Shown: positions 36,036 through 45,040 of the stretch, one piece after another
Position numbering within the stretch: position 1 is the first letter of the stretch
How the letters are laid out: every line of letters starts with the position of its first letter
From: Lachnospiraceae bacterium
Lineage (GTDB): Bacteria; Bacillota; Clostridia; Lachnospirales; Lachnospiraceae
Direction: 5' to 3'
Length of the DNA stretch: 64,000 nucleotides
Assembly (NCBI GenBank): GCA_017450485.1
Contig: JAFSTN010000044.1
Span: 1-64,000, forward strand
The notes under the pieces: generated by a model
Told to the model about the DNA's origin: nothing
The model's database searches: none
What the model saw: the letters and a program-made list of their open reading frames with translations, nothing else
Made by a program: the position numbers and the translations under genes

Positions 36036-37856
36036 TCATGAATCCTCAAGCGCTCTCTTCAACTGATATACTACACGTTCCATCAAGTCCTTCGGTCCTA
36101 TGGTTATACGAAGCCTCAAGGCATCCTTGTCGGTGAAGAGTCGGATCAGGATACCATTTTCCTCCATATATGCTCTCACACGATCAGCATCTGCGTGATC
36201 AAGCTTGATGAACACGAAGTTGGATCCGGTCTTATATGCTTTAACACCATCCAGCTTGTTCAGTTCATCTATAAACCAGCTTCGAACCTCCCTGGTCTCC
36301 TCTCGCATACGATCATAGTATTCTCTATCCTCTATTGCAGCCTTAGCTATACGTCTGCATATGCCACTGGCTCTGAACAGAGGCAGATCGAGACCAATGG
36401 TCCGGCGTAGCGGATAGCTGCACAGTCCGTATCCGATTCTTATATCAGCCAAACCATAGAATTTGGAGAATGTCCTGGTTATTACCACGTTGGCGTATGT
36501 TGTGATCAGGTGCTTTTCAAACGAACTGGTGACATCGCCGTATCCCCAATATGCTTCATCCAGAAGGATGACCGAATCGGGATTCTCGGAGACTATTTTT
36601 TCGATAGATTCTGTAGATATCTCGCATCCGGTGGGCATCTGGGGCGATGTTACAACTATCAGTCTGGGTTTGTTCTCGCGTGCCTTGGTTAAAATATCGT
36701 CTACATTGTATTCATATGAATCAGCACCCTCTCTGACCTCATAATTTACACACTTTGCAAACTTCGCATCAGCCACACTCTTGTAATAACTCCAGCCGGG
36801 AGCCGGTACGAGTACTATGTCGCCTTCGCTGAGCAATATACTTCCTATGGATTTGATACACTCGGATGATCCGTTATGGATGAAGATATTGTTTGCTGAT
36901 ATGCCTGTATCCTTCGAAAGTGCCTGCAGGAGTTCATCATCGTGTCCCAAATCATACAGATACAGATCTTCCATGCGAGCATTCTTTACCACATCAAGGC
37001 ACTTGGGTGAAGGCTTGAACAGGTTTTCATTCAAATGAAGACGTCCGGTTAACTGCTCCGTAGGTACGGAATGATATGATTTAACCTCGGAATATTTGCG
37101 GAATACATTATTTACAGCATTCGAATCCTTGAGGTTTTCTTCCTCGAACTCGCGGAATGAGGGATCGAATTCTCTGAGTTCTTCAAGTGTATCGAATTCA
37201 AGTACCTCATCGGATGCTCTCTCAACTTTCTTAAGTTTCAGATCAGCTATATGCTTGATATGGAAGTCGTCCATGAGCATATTACGGGTGGCGAGATCAT
37301 CCCATTCATCGGTCATGAACTGTACAAATTTACGTGAGAAAGCTTCGTTCCAGAAGCAATCACCGATGGTATACCATGCCCTGTCACCCCCACGATGGAT
37401 ACCGGTGATATATCCGTCACCATCCACTCCGGTGACACAGTATTCGTCACAGTATTTCTCGGAATATACACATGAATAATAAGAATCCTCAACTACAGAT
37501 GCAAACACATTATCTTTGTAGTAATTGTCTGCGCATAGAATATATGAGTTTTTGATATGTTCTTTGACTGCATACAGAGAAGCGATGTTATTATACTTAT
37601 CAAAATCGGCGTTATGTATGAGCTTTACACCGTATTTATCCCGCAGATATTCAAACTTCTCTGCCATGAAGCCTGTCACGACTATGATCTCCGGCACTCC
37701 GGCTTCGATGAGCTGTCTGATCTCACGCTCCAGGAGGATCTCTCCCTTAACCTTAAATAACCCTTTCGGCATGATATTGGACAGTGGCATACACCGCGCA
37801 CTGTATCCTGCCGCCATGATGATCGCATTGTCTACTCTGTAACCTTCTCTGTTCAT
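36036..37856 (-). CDS. LicC-like nucleotidyltransferase fused to PLP aminotransferase
   Basis: A 606-residue fusion. Residues about 8-245 are a sugar-nucleotidyltransferase-like domain (AIIMAAGYSARCMPLSNIMP, LCADNYY), closest in layout to CTP:phosphocholine cytidylyltransferase LicC. Residues about 265-606 are a class I/HisC-like aminotransferase: LLDEAYWGYG, and PLP Lys465 in RTFSKFYGLADIRIGYG. Known related fusions make and activate amino-alcohol or aminophosphonate head groups. The product may be a CDP-activated amino compound for LicD proteins. The ATG is chosen for AGGAGTTCAGGG; a longer frame reaches 37919. Confidence 0.9.
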   Translation of the reverse strand: MNREGYRVDNAIIMAAGYSARCMPLSNIMPKGLFKVKGEILLEREIRQLIEAGVPEIIVVTGFMAEKFEYLRDKYGVKLIHNADFDKYNNIASLYAVKEHIKNSYILCADNYYKDNVFASVVEDSYYSCVYSEKYCDEYCVTGVDGDGYITGIHRGGDRAWYTIGDCFWNEAFSRKFVQFMTDEWDDLATRNMLMDDFHIKHIADLKLKKVERASDEVLEFDTLEELREFDPSFREFEEENLKDSNAVNNVFRKYSEVKSYHSVPTEQLTGRLHLNENLFKPSPKCLDVVKNARMEDLYLYDLGHDDELLQALSKDTGISANNIFIHNGSSECIKSIGSILLSEGDIVLVPAPGWSYYKSVADAKFAKCVNYEVREGADSYEYNVDDILTKARENKPRLIVVTSPQMPTGCEISTESIEKIVSENPDSVILLDEAYWGYGDVTSSFEKHLITTYANVVITRTFSKFYGLADIRIGYGLCSYPLRRTIGLDLPLFRASGICRRIAKAAIEDREYYDRMREETREVRSWFIDELNKLDGVKAYKTGSNFVFIKLDHADADRVRAYMEENGILIRLFTDKDALRLRITIGPKDLMERVVYQLKRALEDS

Positions 37857-37906
37857 CCCTGAACTCCTTCTCCTGCTTTGCAGGTTCTTTTGATTGACCG
37901 GGCTAT

Positions 37907-38743
37907 CTACAGCCCGCATTCTCCCAGATCCAGATATGTAGCCATTATCTCCGGCTTCTGCTTCTCAACCGGTGGTGGTGTCATATAGTCGTCACCATAC
38001 AGGTGCTTTAGGTATCCATCATAATCCTTCGGTGCGAGGAACATATGCCCTTCAAACTCCATCTCACAGGTCTCATCCATCCATCTGCGTAGATATCCCT
38101 CATCCTCCTGCTTGTAGTGCCAGCCGGGAGTTCTGACCAGCGTAGACGGCTTATTCTCGTACGCTCTGTTTAACATCTCGTATCCCGCATGGACCACCGA
38201 TACGGGTATCCGAGATAACACCTTATATATTATTCTGATAAAGGGATTCTTTTCCCTGATAGCTCCTATCGGAGAGTAACTTATCTTCCGAACTATAAAG
38301 CAACCGGTGTTGAATATGGTTTTAGCCGGTTCGCGATCAGGCATATTGACCACATTGAAAATATCCAGGAAAACCCCTCGTCTCATCGTGAGCATATCAT
38401 GTCCGACACGCTTAAAGTCCGTGCCTTTACGGATCAACTTGTGATATCCCCAACGATAATTCTTTTCTATACAGTAGTCCTGCAGAAAGAATCGGCTCTT
38501 ATCCAGATCTTTTCTGCATGCCTCACGGAATTTCTCGTATTCCGACTGCATCATGCGGATATCCACGTCATCATCCCACGGGATGAATCCTTTATGTCTG
38601 GCTGCACCAAGCAGAGTACCGCCATCCAGCTCATAGATAATCCCATGCTTCCTGCAGATACGGTCAACTTCGATCAGCATCTCCAGACCGATATTCTGCA
38701 TTCTCTTCAATTCTTCGTTGGTGTAGACATGCCCTTCGCTCAT
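37907..38743 (-). CDS. LicD-family phosphotransferase, first gene of the glycan operon
   Basis: A 278-residue LicD protein; the family transfers phosphocholine or similar phospho-alcohols from CDP donors to glycans. The signature GTLLGAARHKGFIPWDDD lies near residue 42. It differs from the other LicD proteins here: it lacks the RDG(F/Y)...KR(V/A)WA leader and starts MSEGHVYTNEELKRMQNIGL. GGGGAAG precedes the ATG at 38743. It follows the fourth ATPase by 51 bp and is followed by the LicC-like fusion, a likely supplier of its CDP-linked donor. Confidence 0.92.
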   Translation of the reverse strand: MSEGHVYTNEELKRMQNIGLEMLIEVDRICRKHGIIYELDGGTLLGAARHKGFIPWDDDVDIRMMQSEYEKFREACRKDLDKSRFFLQDYCIEKNYRWGYHKLIRKGTDFKRVGHDMLTMRRGVFLDIFNVVNMPDREPAKTIFNTGCFIVRKISYSPIGAIREKNPFIRIIYKVLSRIPVSVVHAGYEMLNRAYENKPSTLVRTPGWHYKQEDEGYLRRWMDETCEMEFEGHMFLAPKDYDGYLKHLYGDDYMTPPPVEKQKPEIMATYLDLGECGL

Positions 38744-38794
38744 TTTTACTTCCCCAATACTGTATATCGGCAATTAGAGACTAAGAGTTAAGAG

Positions 38795-39892
38795 TTATCG
38801 GAGCCTCACATAGTTCTCCAGTCTAGGCAGGCTAAACCTCAGGCATCCGTAGATTTTTCCATCCAGAATACCGTCGTTTATCAGCCTTTCCCTATATGTG
38901 GCGAATGTCGCAGATGACATATTCACCTTGTTTCTCACATCCGCAACTTTAACTATATCAGACTCATCATCACTTTCTCTGATCAGTGAAGCAATTGCTC
39001 TTAAGACCTCAATGTCTTTTGCGGATAGTTCTTCAAATATCTTATCATATGCAAACTCCGCCAAAATACTATCCAGCTCATTATAAATATCCTTGATCTG
39101 AGACTGAGTCAATTCAGCACTCCTGCTATACGCATTCCAATAGACATAGCCTATAGCCTGATATGCGAGGGAATAGCCCTTGCTCTCAAAAGCAAGCCTG
39201 TCCGCTTCGCCTGTGTCTAACTTCAGTGTCTTCTGATAATCCGCACTGATAGCGGTGATGTTCAGCATCTCTATCTCATTTACTTTGGCCCGGTATAGAA
39301 ATGTCAACGACGGTTTATTCTTTATTCTGTCAATGTTTTCCTTTAATCCTGTCATCAGAACATATATATCATAATCTGCATTGGCATACGAAGACAGCGC
39401 ATGCGAAAACCGCGCCACATTATCGCTGTACGTTATTTCATCTATCGTCACCAATACCTTCCGGTTTTTCTTTTTCAGAACTTCCAGCATCATCTCAAGC
39501 GCATCATCGTCACTGTATGCGACCAGTTCCGCATTCTCGACTTTTACACCCAATCCCATTATTGACAGATCAATCTTCGCCTTTATGAACAGCGACTTAA
39601 TCTCAGGAATACGATACAGTTTATTTGCCACTGAATGGATCAGATCATCTTCCGGATTAATATCTACAGCTATCCAATCCTCCATAGCATTGATCTTGTT
39701 GCGGATATCTCCCAGCATGACCGTTTTACCGGAGCCTCTTACCCCTGTTATAAACATTCCCCTGTATGTCGGAACCTTTCTGACATAGTTGTTGATTATA
39801 AATGACGTGATAGCCTGCCGTTCTATAAATCTGGGCGGTATATAGCTGAACTGCAACGTATATGGATTATCTTCTTCTCTGAAATAGCTCAT
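38795..39892 (-). CDS. AAA+ ATPase with C-terminal winged helix (ORC/STAND-like)
   Basis: A 365-residue ATPase distinct from the other three. Walker A is MFITGVRGSGKTVMLGD near residue 46, Walker B KVLVTIDEITYSD near 148, and VLMTGLKENIDRI follows. The C-terminal 80 residues look like a winged helix (VADVRNKVNMSSATFATYRE), so it may bind DNA. There is no nuclease-like domain. Its upstream DNA holds seven phased copies of an 8-bp motif next to its TATAAT box. It lies immediately before the glycan operon on the same strand and could share transcripts with it. Confidence 0.85.
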   Translation of the reverse strand: MSYFREEDNPYTLQFSYIPPRFIERQAITSFIINNYVRKVPTYRGMFITGVRGSGKTVMLGDIRNKINAMEDWIAVDINPEDDLIHSVANKLYRIPEIKSLFIKAKIDLSIMGLGVKVENAELVAYSDDDALEMMLEVLKKKNRKVLVTIDEITYSDNVARFSHALSSYANADYDIYVLMTGLKENIDRIKNKPSLTFLYRAKVNEIEMLNITAISADYQKTLKLDTGEADRLAFESKGYSLAYQAIGYVYWNAYSRSAELTQSQIKDIYNELDSILAEFAYDKIFEELSAKDIEVLRAIASLIRESDDESDIVKVADVRNKVNMSSATFATYRERLINDGILDGKIYGCLRFSLPRLENYVRLR

Positions 39893-39930
39893 ATCACAAT
39901 ATCTCCCGAGCTTTACCTGACTCTGATAAT

Positions 39931-40033
39931 TATTATATCACTTCCTTCCATAACTCTCCATAACTTCCAAATTATTCCATAACTTTCCATAACCTCAAAA
40001 ATCTTCCATAAGTTTCCATAACTCTCCATAACT
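39931..40033 (-). repeat. Phased direct repeats CCATAACT over the fourth ATPase promoter
   Basis: Seven copies of CCATAA(C/G)(T/C) start at 39948, 39958, 39977, 39987, 40006, 40016 and 40026, so the steps are 10, 19, 10, 19, 10 and 10 bp, close to whole turns of the helix. On the minus strand a TATAAT box lies next to the last copy and the -35 region falls in the repeats without a consensus hexamer. This looks like a cooperative binding array (activator, repressor or iteron-like). Confidence 0.75.
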
Positions 40034-40126
40034 CTTTGCTTCAGACCATTCTAATACTCATACACCTTCATTTATGCTAAAATAAGATGTATTCAGCAAA
40101 TTAGCATGGATCATAGGAGATAGTAT

Positions 40127-41506
40127 ATGACTCGAGTGATCACATATGGCACATATGATGTACTGCATGTAGGGCATCTGAATCTGCTCAAACGAGCTAA
40201 AGAACTCGGCGACTACCTCATCGTGGGAGTCACCAGTGACGACTATGATCTGTCCCGAGGCAAGATCAATAACACCCAGTCCCTGATGGAACGAATCAAG
40301 GGGGTAAGAGAAACAGGTCTGGCTGATGAGATCATAGTCGAAGAGTATGAAGGCCAGAAGATCGACGATATCAAGCGTCGTGGGATTGATATATTTACTG
40401 TAGGATCGGATTGGACCGGTAAGTTCGATTATCTGAGTGAATATTGCAAGGTAGTCTATCTGCCACGCACTGAGGGGGTATCCAGTTCACAGATCAGATC
40501 AGATAACAAACATGTCCGTATAGGTGTTGTTGGACATTCCGCATACGGGTCCAAGTTTGTTAACGAAGCCAAACTGGTTAATGGTGTGGAAATAGTCGGT
40601 TTCTGGTCCAATACTCAGGTAATTCTGGGCCAACATCGCAGAGCTACAGACGCAGATCATGAACAGGAAGATCCTGTCATATACGACACGTATGTTGAGC
40701 TTCTTGCTGCATCAGATGCCATATATATAACCTCCATGCCTGAGAATCACTATAAGAATTCTTTGGATGCACTTAAAGCCGGTAAGCATGTTCTATGTGA
40801 GTCTCCCGGTGCATATACTCGCAGTGAATACCAGGAGCTCCACAGAATTGCCACTGATAACAATCTGATACTGATGGACGGGATCAAGACCGCATATTCC
40901 ACCGCTTACGAACGTCTGGTACTGTTAGCGCAGAGCGGTAAGATAGGTGATATCGTATCTGTTGATTCTGTATGTACCAGCTTGAGTTCCGGTATATATT
41001 CTAAAGACATCGATTTAAGCGCAACATGGAACAGTATGTGTGCATGGGGTGTTACAGCCCTGCTTCCGGTGTTCCAGTTAATGGGAACCAATTATATCGA
41101 TAAGAGGATCTACTCCAGTTTCCTGAACAAGGAATTCAATATGGACATCTTCACCAAGGTCGACTTCATTTTCGACAAAGGTATAGCCAGTATCCGCGTC
41201 GGCAAAGGTGCCAAGTCCGAAGGAAATCTCGTTGTCACGGGTACCAAAGGATATATCTATGTTGCCGCCCCCTGGTGGAAGACGGACTATTTCGAGGTCA
41301 GATATGAGGACCAGGAAAAGAACGAGAGATTCTTCTATCAATTGAGCGGTGAGGGTATAAGATATATGATCGCATCTTTTGTGAAGTCAATCGACTTAGG
41401 CAGAAACTTAAGCTATATCACAGCTGATGAGTCGGAAGCGATCGTGGGCGTTATAGAAGATTTCAATGCCCGCCGGAATATGATCGAATTCGGTCGTTCC
41501 GTTTAG
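40127..41506 (+). CDS. Glycerol-3-phosphate cytidylyltransferase-like / Gfo-Idh-MocA oxidoreductase fusion
   Basis: A 459-residue fusion. Residues 1-128 are a TagD-type cytidylyltransferase (YGTYDVLHVGHLNLLKRAKE with the HxGH motif, and TEGVSSSQIRSD). Residues about 130-459 are a Gfo/Idh/MocA oxidoreductase (RIGVVGHSAYGSKFVNEAK, then CESPGAYTRSEY). It could both form and activate a polyol phosphate, but which reaction comes first is not readable. AGGAGATAGTAT precedes the ATG. It is the only plus-strand gene among the glycan genes here and ends at a strong bidirectional terminator. Confidence 0.9.
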   Translation: MTRVITYGTYDVLHVGHLNLLKRAKELGDYLIVGVTSDDYDLSRGKINNTQSLMERIKGVRETGLADEIIVEEYEGQKIDDIKRRGIDIFTVGSDWTGKFDYLSEYCKVVYLPRTEGVSSSQIRSDNKHVRIGVVGHSAYGSKFVNEAKLVNGVEIVGFWSNTQVILGQHRRATDADHEQEDPVIYDTYVELLAASDAIYITSMPENHYKNSLDALKAGKHVLCESPGAYTRSEYQELHRIATDNNLILMDGIKTAYSTAYERLVLLAQSGKIGDIVSVDSVCTSLSSGIYSKDIDLSATWNSMCAWGVTALLPVFQLMGTNYIDKRIYSSFLNKEFNMDIFTKVDFIFDKGIASIRVGKGAKSEGNLVVTGTKGYIYVAAPWWKTDYFEVRYEDQEKNERFFYQLSGEGIRYMIASFVKSIDLGRNLSYITADESEAIVGVIEDFNARRNMIEFGRSV

Positions 41507-41520
41507 TCCATACTAAAACA

Positions 41521-41547
41521 AAACCGGGCGTTGTCAACGCCCGGTTT
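41521..41547. terminator. Bidirectional terminator between convergent genes
   Basis: Arms AAACCGGGCGTTG and CAACGCCCGGTTT form a near-perfect 13-bp stem with T-runs or A-runs on both sides. It lies between the stop of the fusion gene (plus) and the stop of the LicD gene (minus). Confidence 0.85.
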
Positions 41548-41548
41548 A

Positions 41549-42484
41549 TCATTCGAATTCTTTCGGAAACTCCATTCCTTTCAGCTCATAATACTCTCTC
41601 AACCGTCTCTCTGATTCGTCTAGTGCCGGATGAGGATTGCTCTGAACAGGAGTCATATAATTCTCACCGTACCAGGTTTGCAGGATCGTGTCATAACCGG
41701 TCGGAACCGGTACTATCATCGATTCAAAGCTCATCTCCACGGTTTCATCATAGCAGCTAGCCGGAATCCTGACTTCCGGTCTGTTCACGTAGAACGGTTC
41801 TATAGTCACATTCTCTGCGCCGGTGTCATTATAGATTGCGGCTATCTGATCCGCCAAAACCAGAATCTGCCTCTTGATGGGCAGCGAGCTGTCTATATCA
41901 ACATCGAGAGCAGCACGCAGTTGGTCGACCTCTTCTTTTACATCAGGTGCACAATCCCTCAGCATCATACCGTTATCGGTTTTGCCGAAAACATCATATG
42001 CCATAGTGAGCAATGCTCGGAATATCTCATCCTCCTCCGGATCATCCGGCACTGCATCCAGTACAAATATATCCACGCCCATTATATACGGACAACCATG
42101 ATTGCGGCTTAAAAACTCCGGATCAATGCGAACTGTCTCCGTGTTGATAACCCTGGTGATGATACCTGTAGGACTCTGATCCTGGCTGCCGTTGAAGAGT
42201 CTCCACCCATCCGGCAGTTCGGCAGGTGCCACCTGCAGAAATCTGTTGAAATCCGCCCTCATCATAGATATATCGACATCATCATCCCACGGGATGAATC
42301 CCTGATGGCGTATGGTACCCAACAGAGACCCACTGTCGATGAACCATCTGATCCCGTATTTGTCGCAGATCTCAGCTATCACGGACAGCACTTCCATCTC
42401 CACTGACCACATGCGCTTCATGATAGGTCTGATATAGAATCCGAGTTTCTCCTCTCCGGCAAAAAAGGCTTCATCAAAATGCAT
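41549..42484 (-). CDS. LicD-family phosphotransferase (MHFD group)
   Basis: A 311-residue LicD protein with GSLLGTIRHQGFIPWDDD near residue 50. It opens MHFDEAFFAGEEKLGFYIRP and ends GMEFPKEFE, almost like the LicD at 48104 and similar to that at 50138, so these three form a close paralogue group. The ATG shares one base with the upstream stop (TGATG), which points to translational coupling with the LicD gene at 42484-43437. The target is probably a flagellar or surface glycan, inferred from position. Confidence 0.92.
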   Translation of the reverse strand: MHFDEAFFAGEEKLGFYIRPIMKRMWSVEMEVLSVIAEICDKYGIRWFIDSGSLLGTIRHQGFIPWDDDVDISMMRADFNRFLQVAPAELPDGWRLFNGSQDQSPTGIITRVINTETVRIDPEFLSRNHGCPYIMGVDIFVLDAVPDDPEEDEIFRALLTMAYDVFGKTDNGMMLRDCAPDVKEEVDQLRAALDVDIDSSLPIKRQILVLADQIAAIYNDTGAENVTIEPFYVNRPEVRIPASCYDETVEMSFESMIVPVPTGYDTILQTWYGENYMTPVQSNPHPALDESERRLREYYELKGMEFPKEFE

Positions 42485-43437
42485 CAATCATCTGCTCCCA
42501 ATTTGATCATATCGGTATACTTGATGGGGTTCTTGAAATAATCTATATACGATACATCCGGATTAAATATGGCGGAATGCTCTCCGCTCCTGACCGGGGT
42601 CATGTAATCACCGAATACATGTGTGAGTACCTCATGGTAATGAACCGGAACCGGAACCATAAAGCCTTCAAAAGGCACTTCTGTCACTTCCTCATAGAGT
42701 TCCTTATCTATAACCTGATGCAAGCCTCCCAGTATCTCGCAGTATTTGATTGAATACTTGGTAGATGTCCCGATAAACGATATCAGCGTTTTCTCATATA
42801 TCTCATAGCGGCTGGCATGCGGCAGTTGCATGATCCCTCTCAGATCAGCTTTTGGAAACACAGTATTGCATGCATCCGACAGCATATACTCCTGTATCTC
42901 GGGTGCTCCCAGTATAGTCACATAGAGCTCCTTCTCCATCTCAAGCATTTCTTTGGTGAACTTTTTATCATCCAGGGCATCATCGAGCGGGAATATATCC
43001 ATCCATATCCCCTGATTGATACAGGACGGCATCGGAGGGGGTTCGATGGCTGTAGTGTTTCTGTTTCTTACTTTTGCAAAAGGAAGACGGTGATAGACTG
43101 TAATACTGTCGAAAGAGCACTTAGCCAGATTTGTAGACAGGTCCTGCCACTCAAATTCTTCCCCAAGTTCCTCGGGCATGACACGCCGGGCTATCTCATA
43201 ATCCTCCCTGGTCATATCCACATCCAGATCGTCATCCCAGGGTATGAAGCCGCCATGTCTGATCGCTCCTATGAGACTGCCTCCATTTAAGCGATATTTC
43301 AAACCGTACTTCTTGCAAACCCTGTCGAAATCAAACAGGATCTCAAGTTCCTTAGCCCATACACGTTTGCGCTTGGATGTGACCAGGAATCCGTCACGCT
43401 CCTCCGGTTCATAGAAAGATTCATCTATATGGTACAT
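42484..43437 (-). CDS. LicD-family phosphotransferase (KRKRVWA group)
   Basis: A 317-residue LicD protein with GGSLIGAIRHGGFIPWDDD near residue 52. Its leader RDGFLVTSKRKRVWAKELEI closely matches that of the LicD at 58578, and both have an IFPLDDA segment and long FKNP/SYIDYF-type tails. GAGGATAATAA precedes the ATG. It lies 77 bp downstream of the flagellin stop beyond a terminator, and may be transcribed by read-through or its own promoter. Confidence 0.92.
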   Translation of the reverse strand: MYHIDESFYEPEERDGFLVTSKRKRVWAKELEILFDFDRVCKKYGLKYRLNGGSLIGAIRHGGFIPWDDDLDVDMTREDYEIARRVMPEELGEEFEWQDLSTNLAKCSFDSITVYHRLPFAKVRNRNTTAIEPPPMPSCINQGIWMDIFPLDDALDDKKFTKEMLEMEKELYVTILGAPEIQEYMLSDACNTVFPKADLRGIMQLPHASRYEIYEKTLISFIGTSTKYSIKYCEILGGLHQVIDKELYEEVTEVPFEGFMVPVPVHYHEVLTHVFGDYMTPVRSGEHSAIFNPDVSYIDYFKNPIKYTDMIKLGADD

Positions 43438-43459
43438 TTATTATCCTCATACAGTAAAA

Positions 43460-43481
43460 GGGAGCCACCTAAGCGGCTCCC
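43460..43481 (-). terminator. Flagellin gene terminator
   Basis: Arms GGGAGCC and GGCTCCC around an 8-base loop, followed on the minus strand by CTTTTACTG. It begins 34 bp after the flagellin stop codon. Confidence 0.75.
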
Positions 43482-43514
43482 TCTTTTGGTAGATTAGTTC
43501 TGAACTTAATCAGA

Positions 43515-44330
43515 TTAGCCAAGTAATGACAGAACACCCTGATTACTCTGGTTAGACTGTGCCAGCATTGACTGACCTGCCTGAGACAGAATGTTGTTGT
43601 TCGAATACTTAACCATCTCTGTAGCCATATCAGTATCACGGATCTGGCTCTCAGCGGCCTGAGTATTCTCTGCAATGTTATCAAGGTTCTTGATGGTGTG
43701 CTCAAGTCTGTTCTGGATAGCACCGAGCTTAGCTCTCTGCTTATTCAGACTGGAGATAGCTGCCTTGATCGTGCTGATGGCTGCAGCTGCCTTGGTCTGA
43801 GTAGATACGCTAAAGGTTGATCCTATACCAAGTCCGGAAGCCTTCATCGAAGAAATGCTGATGTCGATGTACTGTCCGCTCTCAGCACCTACCTGCAGAT
43901 GCTTACCTGTGAAGGTACCATCGAGGAGGTTCTGCTGGTTGAATGTAGTGGTGGATGCTACACGATCGATCTCACTCTTCAGAGCCTGAACTTCCATGTT
44001 GATGTAGTCCTGATCCTCAGTAGTGTTGGTATCGTTAGCAGCCTTAGTTGCCAGCTCATTCATTCTCTGCAGCATGTCGTGTACTTCATTCAGTGCACCT
44101 TCTGCTGTCTGTACGCAAGAGATACCATCCTGTGCATTAGCTGAAGCCTGTGTAAGACCTCTGATCTGACGTCTCATCTTCTCGGATATTGCAAGACCTG
44201 CTGCATCATCTGCTGCACGGTTTACTTTGTAACCGGAAGAGAGTTTCTCAGTACTCTTTGCAAGAGTGGACTGAGTCAAACCAAGCATTCTGTTAGAGTT
44301 CATTGCTGTTAAATTGTGCTGTACTACCAT
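43515..44330 (-). CDS. fliC: Flagellin
   Basis: The filament subunit (also called hag), exported and polymerised outside the cell. The 271-residue length is short: conserved D0/D1 ends (VVQHNLTAMNSNRMLGLTQS; AAESQIRDTDMATEMVKYS; ILSQAGQSMLAQ) are joined by a very small central part, with no surface D2/D3 domain. AAGGAGGAAATATT precedes the ATG. A sigma-D-like promoter lies about 130 bp upstream, giving a long leader. Many Ser/Thr residues in the centre could be glycosylated; nearby LicD and glycosyltransferase genes support this idea without proving it. Confidence 0.97.
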   Translation of the reverse strand: MVVQHNLTAMNSNRMLGLTQSTLAKSTEKLSSGYKVNRAADDAAGLAISEKMRRQIRGLTQASANAQDGISCVQTAEGALNEVHDMLQRMNELATKAANDTNTTEDQDYINMEVQALKSEIDRVASTTTFNQQNLLDGTFTGKHLQVGAESGQYIDISISSMKASGLGIGSTFSVSTQTKAAAAISTIKAAISSLNKQRAKLGAIQNRLEHTIKNLDNIAENTQAAESQIRDTDMATEMVKYSNNNILSQAGQSMLAQSNQSNQGVLSLLG

Positions 44331-44457
44331 AATATTTCCTCCTTGAAATGTTGCAAACGCTTTGCGTTCGCCTGAATCTCCGCATCCTTGCGGCCCTTTG
44401 GTTTTGTTTGGTGATCTCCTCTTAAGCTTTGTCGGCCGTACGCTCCGATCAGTATCT

Positions 44458-44482
44458 TAATCGGTTTTCACCGTTGTGTTTA
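44458..44482 (-). promoter_or_regulatory. Sigma-D (sigma-28)-like promoter of the flagellin gene
   Basis: On the minus strand TAAA (44479-44482), 14 bp, then CCGATTA (44458-44464), close to the Firmicutes sigma-D consensus TAAA-N14-16-CCGATAT. The leader to the flagellin start is about 120 nt and contains the strong AAGGAGG site. Upstream (44510-44566) the region has a weak hairpin CCCTTAGGGG and A/T-runs that may end the preceding transcript. Confidence 0.65.
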
Positions 44483-44566
44483 TTGCTTACACAACATATA
44501 TCGTATCCCTTAGGGGATATCTTAACCACATTTTAAAAAATTTTTTTATTTTTTTCAAGTGGCTAT

Positions 44567-45040
44567 TTAATTGGTTACATCCAGCATGGAATCATCAAGG
44601 GATGAAGCTACTGCTGCGGTATTGTACTTATCGGTGATGACCTTTGCCGCCTTACGCGATTTTGCCAGATCACGTCGCCTGTTTCCGAAATACTCTTCTG
44701 CTATCTTACGATTCTTACTCTCTATAGCGTTCACAGCCTGGATCTTACCATCCTGCTCCCGTATCAGACCTCCGATACGTTGCTTACGGACTGCCGGCAG
44801 TTTCATCAGTTCTTCCGGATGTGAGTCGATATACCTGCTTATCTCATCATATTCGCTGTCCAGCTTATCCAGATCATCCTGGTAAGTGTCCTGCTCTTCC
44901 ATATAATCATCATACTGAGACAGATCGGATGACGTACTGTCAAAAGTTTCGAGAAACTTCTTATCCGATTCATATATATGTTCGAGCACTTCTATCTGTG
45001 ATCTTAAATTTCTCTCCAGCCTATCAGCATATGATGCCAT
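44567..45040 (-). CDS. FliT/FlgN-like flagellar chaperone candidate
   Basis: A 157-residue, highly charged, helical coiled-coil protein (MASYADRLERNLRSQIEVL..., DKLDSEYDEISRYIDSHPEE). I do not recognise a firm family. Its ATG shares a base with the fliS stop (TGATG), so it is coupled to fliS, the place where fliT or a similar chaperone is found in other flagellar operons. A chaperone or filament-cap helper is therefore a reasonable guess. Confidence 0.7.
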   Translation of the reverse strand: MASYADRLERNLRSQIEVLEHIYESDKKFLETFDSTSSDLSQYDDYMEEQDTYQDDLDKLDSEYDEISRYIDSHPEELMKLPAVRKQRIGGLIREQDGKIQAVNAIESKNRKIAEEYFGNRRRDLAKSRKAAKVITDKYNTAAVASSLDDSMLDVTN

